Positions 35,631-44,945 of a stretch of DNA of 64,000 bases are shown one piece after another. This stretch comes from CAIVAT01 sp964473485 (GTDB taxonomy: Bacteria > Bacteroidota > Bacteroidia > Bacteroidales > FEN-979), in assembly GCA_964473485.1 (NCBI GenBank), contig CAYYPH010000001.1, positions 1-64,000 of the forward strand. The letters are read 5' to 3'. A model generated the notes under the pieces. That model made no database searches, was not told the DNA's origin, and saw only the letters and a list, made by a program, of their open reading frames with translations. Position numbers and translations under genes: made by a program. Within the stretch, counting starts at the first letter, position 1, and every line of letters starts with the position of its first letter.

Positions 35631-36627
35631 GGTTACCGGAATTTTCCAGGCTATGGTTCACCGGGCCGACATTGATCGTCCGGCGAACCTGAATGTTTTT
35701 CCGTATTGCCGCGAACTCCCTTAAAATTTCCAGGGCTGCGCTGGTAGCTTTAATTAGTTGACCATGTTCGTTAAAATACTTTTCTTGTTGTCGGAGATCC
35801 TCGATGAAGATTCCCTTATAGGCATCTTTCAACTCCTGCATAGTAATGCTTTCATGTCCGGCAATAACCGGTAAGGCTTTGTCGGGATGATCCCTGGTGA
35901 ATTGCACAGCCCTGTCAAAGCATTGAATGAGGATTGCAAGAGCTGCTGTATGGGAATTGATGAATGATTCGTCAGCTATCAATACATCTAAAATGAAACC
36001 CGGAATCTGCGAGCTGTTAAAGAGCAGGTTGGCTGTACCCTTATTCATAATTCTGACCGATGTTGGCGGGTAGGTACACAAAGCGTCGACCTTCAATTTG
36101 TCATAATTATCCTCCATGCCATTCTGAGCCATCGGTACCAGTGAAACATCTTTCACGCTCATACCGTGTGCCTTCAGCGCAAGGTTGATGGTGAGCAGGT
36201 CCAGTGAAGCAGGTTCAACCCCAACCCGTTTGCCCTTAAGTTCCCGGATCGATTCAAGGGGTTTTCTGCCAAGGATGACATCAGCGCCATTCGAAAAATC
36301 CGTTACATAAAACGTTTGCGGAGTTTTGAAAGAATTATTGCTGATGATCAGCATCTCAACGATTGTCCCGGCAAGTACATCGATCTGTCCGCGTTCAAAG
36401 GCTCTCCTTGAATCACTGAGCGAAACAAAATCAAACAATTTTACATTAAGGCCGGCCTCCTCAAAGTAACCCAATTCCTGGGCCAGGTATAAAAAATCGT
36501 ACCCCGGCCATAAAGTGGAGCCAATCCGGATATGGGCTCTCTCTCTTTGGCAGGCTGGCAACATAAGGGTCAGGCACATCAGGCCGATGACAATACGAAG
36601 ATTCCTGGCGCCCTTCAATAAAATCAT
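35623..36627 (-). CDS. NitT/TauT-type (SsuA/THI5-like) substrate-binding lipoprotein
   Basis: The 334-residue protein has a lipobox (LMLPACQRE) and the periplasmic-binding fold of the NMT1/SsuA family: IRIGSTLWPGYDFLYLAQEL, FERGQIDVLAGTIVEM, LKGKRVGVEPASLDLL. Relatives deliver nitrate, sulfonates, taurine or thiamine precursors to an ABC transporter, but no permease or ATPase is nearby. The overlap with the kinase gene makes a sensory role more likely than transport. It is divergent from the PocR kinase at 36793. Confidence 0.85.
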   Translation of the reverse strand: MILLKGARNLRIVIGLMCLTLMLPACQRERAHIRIGSTLWPGYDFLYLAQELGYFEEAGLNVKLFDFVSLSDSRRAFERGQIDVLAGTIVEMLIISNNSFKTPQTFYVTDFSNGADVILGRKPLESIRELKGKRVGVEPASLDLLTINLALKAHGMSVKDVSLVPMAQNGMEDNYDKLKVDALCTYPPTSVRIMNKGTANLLFNSSQIPGFILDVLIADESFINSHTAALAILIQCFDRAVQFTRDHPDKALPVIAGHESITMQELKDAYKGIFIEDLRQQEKYFNEHGQLIKATSAALEILREFAAIRKNIQVRRTINVGPVNHSLENSGNHD

Positions 36628-36727
36628 ATTTTTGAGGTAAAAATTTCCTCGGAAAGAGGAAGTAAAGGTAGACTAATATTCAATGTTCCAAACCTGCATC
36701 TAATTTTTATTTTCAAAAACCTGATAC

Positions 36728-36756
36728 TTGCTGAAATGATATATTGAGTATTTTTG
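36728..36756 (+). promoter_or_regulatory. Candidate Bacteroidota promoter of the PocR kinase operon
   Basis: TTG at 36728-36730 and TATTTTTG at 36749-36756 (form TAnnTTTG), 18 bp apart. Transcription would start near 36763, just ahead of ATG 36793 and downstream of a rival TTG start at 36754, so it supports the later start. Confidence 0.45.
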
Positions 36757-36792
36757 TTGATATGGATATATGTATCATCGAAGCCGAAGCCC

Positions 36793-39700
36793 ATGAAAAT
36801 TGATATTCTGAAATTAATCGATTTTGAGAAAGTAGATACGTTACTCGAAGGATTCAACAAAACAACAGGATTTGTAACCGCTATTTTAGACCTTGAAGGA
36901 AATATTTTATCAAAATCGGGCTGGCGGAAGATTTGTACCGAGTTTCACCGTGTAAATCCCTGTACTTCTCAAAAATGTACCATCAGTGATACCGCACTGG
37001 CGAATGAACCTGGCAATGGCGAGAAATGTCATTTCTATGAATGTTTGAACGGCCTGGTCGACGTCGCTGTGCCGGTTATTGTCAACGGCGAGCATATTGC
37101 CAACCTGTTTTCCGGACAGTTTTTTTTCAACGAACCCGATCGCACATTCTTCAAAAACCAGGCTGTCTCAAATGGTTTTGACGAGGTGGAATACCTGAAG
37201 GCCCTGGATGACGTACCAGTAGTTTCGATGGAGAAAGTTAAAGTAGCGCTTGATTTTCTACTGAACATGACGCAGTTAATCAGTGAAATGACCTTTCATA
37301 AATTAGAGCAAATTGAGTTGAATAATGCCATCCGGAAAAACGAACAAATTTTCCGGCTATTTGTGGAACATTCGCCTGCCTCTATTGCCATGTTCGATAA
37401 CCAGATGCGTTACCTTGTGGCAAGTCGCAGGTTTCTGATAGATTATAACCTGGGTGACCAGGAGATCATTGGACGGTCACATTACGAGGTGTTTCCTGAA
37501 ATATCCGAAAACTGGAAAACTATGCACCGGCGGTGCCTGGCGGGCGAAATCATCAGTGCCGGCAGCGACCCTTTCCCTCGTGCCGATGGTACCACCGACT
37601 GGGTGCGATGGGAAATCAGACCCTGGTACGAAGCAGAAAATCAGATCGGCGGAATTATCCTCCTTTCTGAAGTCATTACGAACCAGGTTAAAGCTCATGA
37701 AGAGCTGATTGAAAGCGAACGCCATCTGAAAAACTCACAAAAAATAGCGCATGTCGGCAGCTGGCAGTTGGATTTAGCAACCAATCAGGTAATGTGGACG
37801 GAGGAGCTCTACAAAATGTATGGCTTTGATCCCTCACTGCCGCCCCCACCTTATACCGAACACATGAAGTTATTCACTCCGGAGAGTTGGGAAAAGCTTT
37901 CTGCTTCCTTGGCAATAACCAGGGACAAAGGAACACCCTACGAGCTGGAACTGGAAACAGTTAAGAAGGATGGCAGCAATGGATGGATGTGGGTGCGAGG
38001 TGAGGCGCTAAGAGACCCGGCTGGAAAAATTAATGCCCTTTGGGGGGCGGCTCAGGACATTACAGAACGTAAGCAGATCCAGGTTGAACTGGAGCGTTTG
38101 CTTGCTTCGGAACAGGCTGCGCTTAAGGAGGCAAACAAGGCCAAAGAAAACCTGTCGCAGATACTTGAGCGCATCAGCGATGGATTTGGCTCCCTGGATA
38201 GCGACTGGCGCTACACGTTTGTCAATGACAAGCTGGCAGAAAGTGTCGGACGTCGCCGCGAGGAGATGTTAGGCCAGAATATCTGGAAGGTGTTTCCTGA
38301 AGCAGTTGGAACACAGGTCTATCAAGCCTATCAACGGGCAATGAAAGAGCAGATGGCATTGGATCTGGAGCATTATTATCCTCCCTTCGACCGATGGTTT
38401 CACCATCGTTTTTACCCATCAAAAGAAGGGATCTCGGTATTCAGTCATGATATCACCGAACGCAAACAGGCAAAGGAGAAGCTGATAGAGAGCGAGGACC
38501 GGTTTCGGAAGATATTTGAGGAGGGCCCATTGGGCATGGTAATGGCCAATATGACTACCGGAAAGTTTATAAGCGTAAATAAGGCTTTTTGCGATATGCT
38601 TGGATATTCCCGCGAAGAGTTGTCTGAGCTTACTTTTATGGATGTCACCCATCCCGATGATCGTGCTCCTGACCTGGTTGGGATCAAAAAGTTGCAGGAG
38701 GATCAGATTCAGAGATACAATACGGTAAAAAGATACCGGAAAAAGGATGGAGAAATTATATGGGCTAACCTGTCGGTGGCAAAATTATATAGCAATAAGG
38801 AGCAATTTCACTATGCCCTTGGGATGATCGAAGACATTACAGAACGAAGGCAGGCGGAAGAAAAAGTCCGGCTCAAAGACATCCAATTCAGAAAACTGTC
38901 AAAACATGTATCTGATCTGATTTTTCAGTTTACCAGGAGACCCGACGGAAGCTATTGTGTTCCTATTGCATCGGAAGGAATCCGGAATATTTTTGGGTGC
39001 GCCCCGGAAGATGTCCTCGCGGATTTCTCACCCATCGCAAGGGTGATTTATCCTGAAGATGCTGAACGGGTTATCGCCGACATCGAATACTCCGCTAAAC
39101 ATCTGACCTACTTTACATGTGAGTTCAGGGTGCAGATACCGGGGAGGGAAGTCCAATGGATCTATTCCAAGTCAACTCCCGAGAAACTGGCCGATGGCAG
39201 CATTACCTGGTATGGCTTTAATGCAGATATCACCGATCGGAAGAGGACAGACGATCTCCTTAGAAAAAGCGAGGCTCGTTTTAAACTCCTGTTCGAGAAT
39301 GCAACTTTTGGAATGGTTATTTGTAAGCTGATCAGGGACGAATCAGGAAAAGCAATTGACTATCTGCATGTTCAGGTGAATGAATCCCTTTACCGGCATG
39401 TCGGCATTGTTCAGCAGGATGTTCTTGGCAGGTTGGGCTCAGAAGTGATTTCAAAAGAAGAAACGGCTTTTCTGGTCGAAAAATTCAATGCCGTAATCGA
39501 AACCGGCATCCCTTCTGAATATTTACAGTACCTGCCTACCTTCGATAAAACCATCGACATGCAGTGCATCTATATCGAGGAAGATTATTTTTCTGTCCTG
39601 TTTTTTGATGTCACTGAAAAAGAGAAGTCTCAGGAGAAGATAAAAACACTGAATGAACGATTGCGTTTGCTGCTTGAAGCCATTCAGAACTTATCAACAT

Positions 39701-40863
39701 CGATCTCCCTGGAGAATGTGATGGAGACGGTACGTGTTTATGCACGTAGGTTGCTGAATGCAGAGGGTTCAACCTTTATTTTACGCGATTCTGATTTTTG
39801 CTATTATGCCGACGAAGATACCATTAGTCCGCTCTGGAAAGGACAGCGTTTCCCAATGAATCAATGCATCAGTGGCTGGGTAATGCTTAACAAACAATCG
39901 GTCGCTATCCATAATATCTATACCGATACCCGGATCCCGATTGAAATTTACCGGTCTACTTTTGTGCATAGCCTGGCCATGGCTCCGATCAGGATAAATG
40001 ACCCGCTGGGGGCAATCGGAGTATATTGGGGTGTGGAACATGCGCCTTCGCCCGATGAAGTTCAGCTCTTGCAAACCCTTGCAGATGCTACTGCAAAAGC
40101 TGTCGAAAACATCCAGTTGATTGAGGATTTGGAGGTAAGGATTGACGACCGTACTTCGCAACTTAAAGCGGCAAATAAGGAACTGGAAGCATTCAGCTAT
40201 TCCGTTTCACACGATCTGCGAGCTCCACTGCGCCATATCAACGGCTATGTTGATTTACTGAATGACCGGTTTCAGGATGTTTTACCCGATAAGGCCCGGC
40301 ATTATCTAACTACCATCACCGACGCCTCCAGGCAGATGGGGACGCTGATCGATAACCTGCTTCAGTTTTCAAGAACGGGCAGGCAGGAGCTTCGGAAAGT
40401 ACAGCTGGATATGAAGGAGCTGGTCAATGAGGTGCTTGAAAAAATACGGATTGATACTGAAAACCGACAAATTACCTGGACTGTTCAGGAACTTCCGTGG
40501 GTATTTGGCGATTATTCTTTGCTAAAACAGGTGTGGGTCAACCTGTTAGATAATGCCGTGAAATATTCCAGGTTTGAAAAATCTGCTGAAATTGCGATTG
40601 AGTACCGCGAGGAAAAAGAAAGTTTTGTATTTTTAGTTCGTGATAATGGAGTCGGATTCGACATGAAGTACGCCCATAAATTATTTGGTGTGTTCCAGCG
40701 CCTGCATTCGCAAAATGAATTTGAAGGGACTGGTATCGGGCTGGCCAATGTACAGCGCATCGTAAACAAACATAATGGAAGGGTATGGGCAGAGGCTGAA
40801 CCAGATAAAGGTGCGACATTTTATTTTAGCATCCCAAAAACGTTGGAGGAATTCCATGATTAA
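36793..40863 (+). CDS. Large cytosolic histidine kinase: PocR, six PAS, GAF, HisKA, HATPase
   Basis: The start at 36793 gives 1356 residues. Residues 1-170 are a PocR ligand-binding domain with a Cys-rich patch (CTEFHRVNPCTSQKC, CHFYECLNG). PAS-type domains begin near 183, 318, 455, 567, 695 and 826, each closing with motifs such as DITERKQ. A GAF domain spans 956-1112, HisKA (SYSVSHDLRAPLRHINGYVD) has its His near 1140, and HATPase ends the chain (NLLDNAVKYS). No membrane segment is seen, so it senses internal ligands. The stop overlaps the CheY-like gene by 8 bp, forming an operon with the hybrid kinase downstream. The ligand is unknown. Confidence 0.9.
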   Translation: MKIDILKLIDFEKVDTLLEGFNKTTGFVTAILDLEGNILSKSGWRKICTEFHRVNPCTSQKCTISDTALANEPGNGEKCHFYECLNGLVDVAVPVIVNGEHIANLFSGQFFFNEPDRTFFKNQAVSNGFDEVEYLKALDDVPVVSMEKVKVALDFLLNMTQLISEMTFHKLEQIELNNAIRKNEQIFRLFVEHSPASIAMFDNQMRYLVASRRFLIDYNLGDQEIIGRSHYEVFPEISENWKTMHRRCLAGEIISAGSDPFPRADGTTDWVRWEIRPWYEAENQIGGIILLSEVITNQVKAHEELIESERHLKNSQKIAHVGSWQLDLATNQVMWTEELYKMYGFDPSLPPPPYTEHMKLFTPESWEKLSASLAITRDKGTPYELELETVKKDGSNGWMWVRGEALRDPAGKINALWGAAQDITERKQIQVELERLLASEQAALKEANKAKENLSQILERISDGFGSLDSDWRYTFVNDKLAESVGRRREEMLGQNIWKVFPEAVGTQVYQAYQRAMKEQMALDLEHYYPPFDRWFHHRFYPSKEGISVFSHDITERKQAKEKLIESEDRFRKIFEEGPLGMVMANMTTGKFISVNKAFCDMLGYSREELSELTFMDVTHPDDRAPDLVGIKKLQEDQIQRYNTVKRYRKKDGEIIWANLSVAKLYSNKEQFHYALGMIEDITERRQAEEKVRLKDIQFRKLSKHVSDLIFQFTRRPDGSYCVPIASEGIRNIFGCAPEDVLADFSPIARVIYPEDAERVIADIEYSAKHLTYFTCEFRVQIPGREVQWIYSKSTPEKLADGSITWYGFNADITDRKRTDDLLRKSEARFKLLFENATFGMVICKLIRDESGKAIDYLHVQVNESLYRHVGIVQQDVLGRLGSEVISKEETAFLVEKFNAVIETGIPSEYLQYLPTFDKTIDMQCIYIEEDYFSVLFFDVTEKEKSQEKIKTLNERLRLLLEAIQNLSTSISLENVMETVRVYARRLLNAEGSTFILRDSDFCYYADEDTISPLWKGQRFPMNQCISGWVMLNKQSVAIHNIYTDTRIPIEIYRSTFVHSLAMAPIRINDPLGAIGVYWGVEHAPSPDEVQLLQTLADATAKAVENIQLIEDLEVRIDDRTSQLKAANKELEAFSYSVSHDLRAPLRHINGYVDLLNDRFQDVLPDKARHYLTTITDASRQMGTLIDNLLQFSRTGRQELRKVQLDMKELVNEVLEKIRIDTENRQITWTVQELPWVFGDYSLLKQVWVNLLDNAVKYSRFEKSAEIAIEYREEKESFVFLVRDNGVGFDMKYAHKLFGVFQRLHSQNEFEGTGIGLANVQRIVNKHNGRVWAEAEPDKGATFYFSIPKTLEEFHD

Positions 40864-41296
40864 ATTAGGAACTATATTGCTGGCAGAAGACAATCCACAG
40901 GATGTGGAGCTGACCATTGAAGCGCTTGCTGAGCATAACCTGGCCAATAAGGTCGTGGCAGTTGCCGACGGAGTTGAAGCCATGGAGTATCTTAACTGTG
41001 AAGGAAAATTCAAAGACCGTAAAAAGGGTAATCCCGCCGTCTTGCTGCTCGATATAAAAATGCCGCGGTTGGATGGAATCGAAGTACTGGAGACCATCCG
41101 CAAGAGTGAGAAATTTAAATCCCTTCCGGTCGTCATGCTAACCTCCTCGCGTGAAGAACCCGACCTGAATAAATGCTATGATCTGGGTGTCAATGCGTAT
41201 GTGGTAAAGCCGGTGAATTTTAAAGATTTTATCGATGCAGTAAAACACATTGGCATCTTCTGGGCAATTCTCAACGAACAACCGCCAACCAGGTGA
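40856..41296 (+). CDS. CheY-like single-domain response regulator
   Basis: The start ATG at 40856 is preceded by GGAGGAATTCC, a good ribosome-binding site, and lies inside the kinase gene end. The 146-residue receiver shows ILLAEDNPQDVELT, the phospho-acceptor LLLDIKMPRLDG and the switch Lys in VVKPVNFKDF. It resembles Rcp1-type regulators that serve multi-PAS kinases without a DNA-binding output. It is the likely phosphate acceptor of the upstream kinase. Confidence 0.9.
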   Translation: MIKLGTILLAEDNPQDVELTIEALAEHNLANKVVAVADGVEAMEYLNCEGKFKDRKKGNPAVLLLDIKMPRLDGIEVLETIRKSEKFKSLPVVMLTSSREEPDLNKCYDLGVNAYVVKPVNFKDFIDAVKHIGIFWAILNEQPPTR

Positions 41297-41299
41297 GAA

Positions 41300-43246
41300 A
41301 TGGGTGTAAGCAAACAAATCTCAAACATTGAGCTTAAGGTTCTTGTGCTGGAAGATTCCAGGCAGGATCTTGAATTGATCAGGGAACAATTAATAGACGC
41401 AGGATACATTTTAGACCTGACCCATGTAGATAATGAAGCAAGATTTATTGCTTCGTTACGCAAGAGTGGCTTTGATATTATTTTATCCGATTTTAAATTG
41501 CCTGGTTTTGATGCGTTTGGAGCGTTGCAGATAAGAAATGAAATCTGCCCTGATGTCCCTTTTATTTGTATTTCCGGATCCATTGGTGAGGAAACAGCCA
41601 TCGAACTGCTTAAACTGGGTGCGGTTGATTATGTTTTGAAAGACCGGCCTGATAGATTGCCTTTTGCCGTAAAGCGGGCACTGGATGAAGCACTAGTGAA
41701 ATCGGCCCATTTCAGGGCAGCAAAAGCATTGGAGGAAAGTGAATACCGTTTTAAACAGGTTGCAGAGGATGCTCAGGAATGGATTTGGGAGGTTGATAAG
41801 GACGGAAAATATACCTATGCAAGCCCCGTTATTAAGTCATTGCTCGGTTATTCCGCCAGTGAGATTGTGGGTCAAAAGTATTTTTATGATTTCTTTATTC
41901 CTGAAAAAAAGGAAGAACTGAAAGTAGCTGCTTTTGAACACTTTTCAAGAAAAGAATCCTTCCGGCATTTTGAAAACCCCAATCTGCATAAAGACGGTCA
42001 TATCATTATCCTCAACACAAGCGGAAGTCCGATACTTGACGATTCCGGAAATTTGGTGGGCTATCGCGGCGTCGATGCCGACATCACCGAAAGAAAAAAG
42101 ATGATGGAAGAGTTGATTGCCGCTAAAGAAAAAGCCGAACAAAGCGATAAGTTGAAGACAGCTTTTATAAACAACATCTCTCATGAACTCCGAACCCCGT
42201 TAAATGGCATTTTAGGATTCGGGCGATTACTCACCGAACCGGAACTTAATGCTGATGAACGGATGGATTACTGCATCCGCCTTGAAAAATCCAGCCACCG
42301 GCTGATGAATACGGTTTCCGACTATATGGACATGGCCCTGATTGTGTCGGGTAGCATGGAAGTGCATAAAAAGGAGTTTCTCCTGCGACCCTTATTTGAC
42401 GAAATTATTGAAACCCCCATTCGTTTATGCGCAGATAATAATATTGAGTTTGAGGCTGTAATACAGTCAGTTCCAATTGAGATAACACTATACTCCGACC
42501 GTGAGTTTATCCGGAAGTCCCTAAATATCCTGTTAGATAATGCCATGAAATTTACAAAGAAGGGGCGCATTGCATGTGGCTACCGGATAACGGAAGGTTT
42601 CCTGGAATTTTTCGTTCAGGATACAGGGAGTGGCATAGCGCCCGATAAACTCGGGATCATTTTCGACATGTTTACCCAGGCCGATCTCACCAATACACGT
42701 GGATATGAAGGCAGCGGACTGGGACTGACCATTGCCCGGGGATTGGTCAATTTGCTTGGAGGCGCCATCCATGTCAATTCTGAACAAGGCAAAGGCACTG
42801 TTTTTACATTTACAGTGCCATACGCAGTGCCCGAAACTCAAGCTAATCTGTCCGATGCACAAACAACCAGGTCGGCCAAAGTTTGCAACTTGCAAATACT
42901 CATTGTCGAAGACGAAGATTCAAACTACTCTTACATGAAGGCTCTGATGCAGGTGATTGGTTGCCAATACCTCCATGCATTGGATGGAGAGGAAGCGGTA
43001 GCATTGTGCCGACAGCACAAGGAGATAAACCTGGTGCTGATGGATATCAGAATGCCGGGAATGAACGGGATTGAAGCTACCCGGCGTATCCGTGAATTCA
43101 GGCCCGATCTACCAATTATTGCTACTACTGCCTATGCGCAAACCGGCGACGAACATCGCTTTCTGGCTGCCGGTTGCGATGGTTACCTTACAAAACCCAT
43201 TTCGAAAGCGGCCTTGATGGCCTTAATCCAAAAGTACAACCAATAA
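41300..43246 (+). CDS. Hybrid sensor kinase: REC, PAS, HisKA, HATPase, REC
   Basis: The 648-residue protein begins with a receiver (VLVLEDSRQDLELI, DIILSDFKLPGF; about 7-125). A PAS domain (DAQEWIWEVDKDGKYTYASP) follows, then HisKA (INNISHELRTPLNGILGFGR), HATPase (NILLDNAMKFTKKGRI, GSGLGLTIARG) and a C-terminal receiver (VLMDIRMPGMNG, YLTKPIS). It starts 3 bp after the CheY-like gene, so the three genes form one phosphorelay operon. Phosphate could enter at the first receiver from the multi-PAS kinase. No output domain is present. Confidence 0.9.
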   Translation: MGVSKQISNIELKVLVLEDSRQDLELIREQLIDAGYILDLTHVDNEARFIASLRKSGFDIILSDFKLPGFDAFGALQIRNEICPDVPFICISGSIGEETAIELLKLGAVDYVLKDRPDRLPFAVKRALDEALVKSAHFRAAKALEESEYRFKQVAEDAQEWIWEVDKDGKYTYASPVIKSLLGYSASEIVGQKYFYDFFIPEKKEELKVAAFEHFSRKESFRHFENPNLHKDGHIIILNTSGSPILDDSGNLVGYRGVDADITERKKMMEELIAAKEKAEQSDKLKTAFINNISHELRTPLNGILGFGRLLTEPELNADERMDYCIRLEKSSHRLMNTVSDYMDMALIVSGSMEVHKKEFLLRPLFDEIIETPIRLCADNNIEFEAVIQSVPIEITLYSDREFIRKSLNILLDNAMKFTKKGRIACGYRITEGFLEFFVQDTGSGIAPDKLGIIFDMFTQADLTNTRGYEGSGLGLTIARGLVNLLGGAIHVNSEQGKGTVFTFTVPYAVPETQANLSDAQTTRSAKVCNLQILIVEDEDSNYSYMKALMQVIGCQYLHALDGEEAVALCRQHKEINLVLMDIRMPGMNGIEATRRIREFRPDLPIIATTAYAQTGDEHRFLAAGCDGYLTKPISKAALMALIQKYNQ

Positions 43247-43368
43247 CAGCGCCATCATCGGCAAATTACCTGGTATTTACCGACAATAAATCGTGTTCAG
43301 CGTTTGGATTTGCATTGGGTGAACTCCTCTAACGGCACTGTCGTCCTGATCTTATCGATATAACTTTA

Positions 43369-43735
43369 CTAGTGCGTCAGAACGTCGGCTAACTGCTCCT
43401 GGCTGAAGTCGGCGAAAACCGATTCACCGTATTTCCGGATGGAACTGTCAGGGAACGGGTACATGTCGCCGATCAGGTTGATGACCAGTTCCGAGAGGTC
43501 TTTGAGCTGGTTTTCCTTTGGTTTTGCCAGAATGTAATCCACCAACAGTTCTTTGAGCACACTGTCTTCGATCTTCGCAAACGAGGGTGTGTACTCGTTC
43601 CTACCGGTCTCCTGTAAATCAACTTTGTAGATGTCTGATGATACATCATCAAATGCGATGTATTTGTCACTCCTTTCCAACTGGAATCCATGCAATAAAA
43701 TCTTTTCATTCAGTGTAACCCTTGAAAAGCCTGAC
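43369..43735 (-). pseudogene. Fragment possibly from a type III restriction-like helicase subunit
   Basis: A minus-strand frame (43735 to stop at 43369) of about 120 codons has no ATG and is closed upstream by TAG. It reads VTLNEKILLHGFQLERSDKY, IAFDDVSSDIYKVDL and LIGDMYPFPDSSIRKYGE, ending LADVLTH. The pattern recalls a segment of type III restriction (Res) subunits, from memory only. With no start and sharp ends it is best read as a relic. No methyltransferase partner is near. The flanks 43247-43368 and 43736-43900 hold nothing clear. Confidence 0.4.
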
Positions 43736-43900
43736 TATTTTCAACTCGTTCGTGAATCCGGAGTTTCACGGATTTTTTAAATTTGCGTTGTCGATGGCAA
43801 CCATGTCTTGATTCCGTATTAACCGGTTTAGTCACCGAAAAATCTCCTGAAGCGGAATTGGGGCGGGGAACAGCATGATCAGCCATCAAAAACTAAGCGG

Positions 43901-44773
43901 ATGTCCAGAATCCTCGCGATCTTTACCCGGCGATTTCCCCGGAACTTCATGGTACAATACCCGCTATGGGGCGCATTGATCCTGATGTCATTCTGCTTTC
44001 TCTTTGCCCTCCTTTACCGGCCTCAGGACACCCACGCCTCGTGGTATTTCAACTACCCGGCCACCATGGCGATCTATTGCCTGCTTGCTTCATCCTTTGT
44101 AGGGCTCCTGATGGTGGCGCTGCGAAAAATCCCCTGGTTCTCGGATCATCAACCATGGAGTTTCATAAAGGAAATTCTTTCCATCGCGATTCTCCTTCTC
44201 GGGATGGGGATTGCTATCTATTTCCTGGCTTTTCTGCTTTAAGCTAAAACCGATCGCTGGAACTTTGCAACGCTTTGGAATTCGTGCAGCACAACCTTCG
44301 CGGTCGGAGTGATCCCCTTTGCCTTCTTCACCCTGTCCAATTACCGCTACCTGTTTCTGGCGGAAACGCTAAAGGAGTTTGCCCCCGATGCGGGTCAAAC
44401 GGCAAGCGCCGGCAACCGGGAAGAGAAAATACACATCGTGTCGCAGTTAAAAAAGGAGGAACTTAGTTTTTACTCCAGCGAGTTCCTGTACGCCGAATCC
44501 GATGGAAATTACGTTGTTTTCTACCTCACCGGCGATACGGCAGTACGAAAAACGCTCATCCGGAACTCCATTACCAGCATCGAAAAACAACTCGAACCGA
44601 TCCCCTGGTTCGTCAGGACCCACCGTGCCTTTATCGTTAACGTTAAAAAAATCCGTTCCAAACAGGGCAATGCCCTTGGATACCGGCTGAAACTTGCCGG
44701 TACGGATTCCGAAATCCCGGTTTCACGACAAAAAGTTTCGGAATTCGACCAGGCCCTGGCGCGTTTTATCTAA
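43901..44773 (+). pseudogene. Membrane LytTR-type regulator split by an in-frame TAA
   Basis: The first part (43901-44242) encodes membrane segments (WGALILMSFCFLFALLY, MAIYCLLASSFVGLLMVALR, IAILLLGMGIAIYFLAFLL) and stops at TAA 44240-44242. In the same frame the sequence continues without another stop through VGVIPFAFFTLSNYRYLFLA, a linker, and a LytTR DNA-binding domain (FLYAESDGNYVVFYL, WFVRTHRAFIVNVKKI) to 44773. Bacteroidota have single proteins of exactly this four-helix plus LytTR layout, so I read one gene interrupted by a nonsense change or a sequence error. The second part lacks a good start. An intact version would regulate the receptor gene downstream. Confidence 0.7.
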
Positions 44774-44945
44774 TCCATCCATCCCAAATCCTTGCCGCCG
44801 GTCCCATTTTTCCGGTACCGGCCATCGCTGTCTTGCCGCCCGTCACAAATCCTTGCTGTCTGTTTCATTTACTTGCATGTCAGTGTTTTAGAATATTATT
44901 TTGTCTCCGCAAACCGTGCTATTCAATCACAAAAAAACGAGACAA

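Noticed and set aside
35623..36627. Nitrate ABC transporter component feeding the nar locus
   Set aside because: No permease or ATPase is present, and the gene is coupled to a histidine kinase 11 kb from nar.
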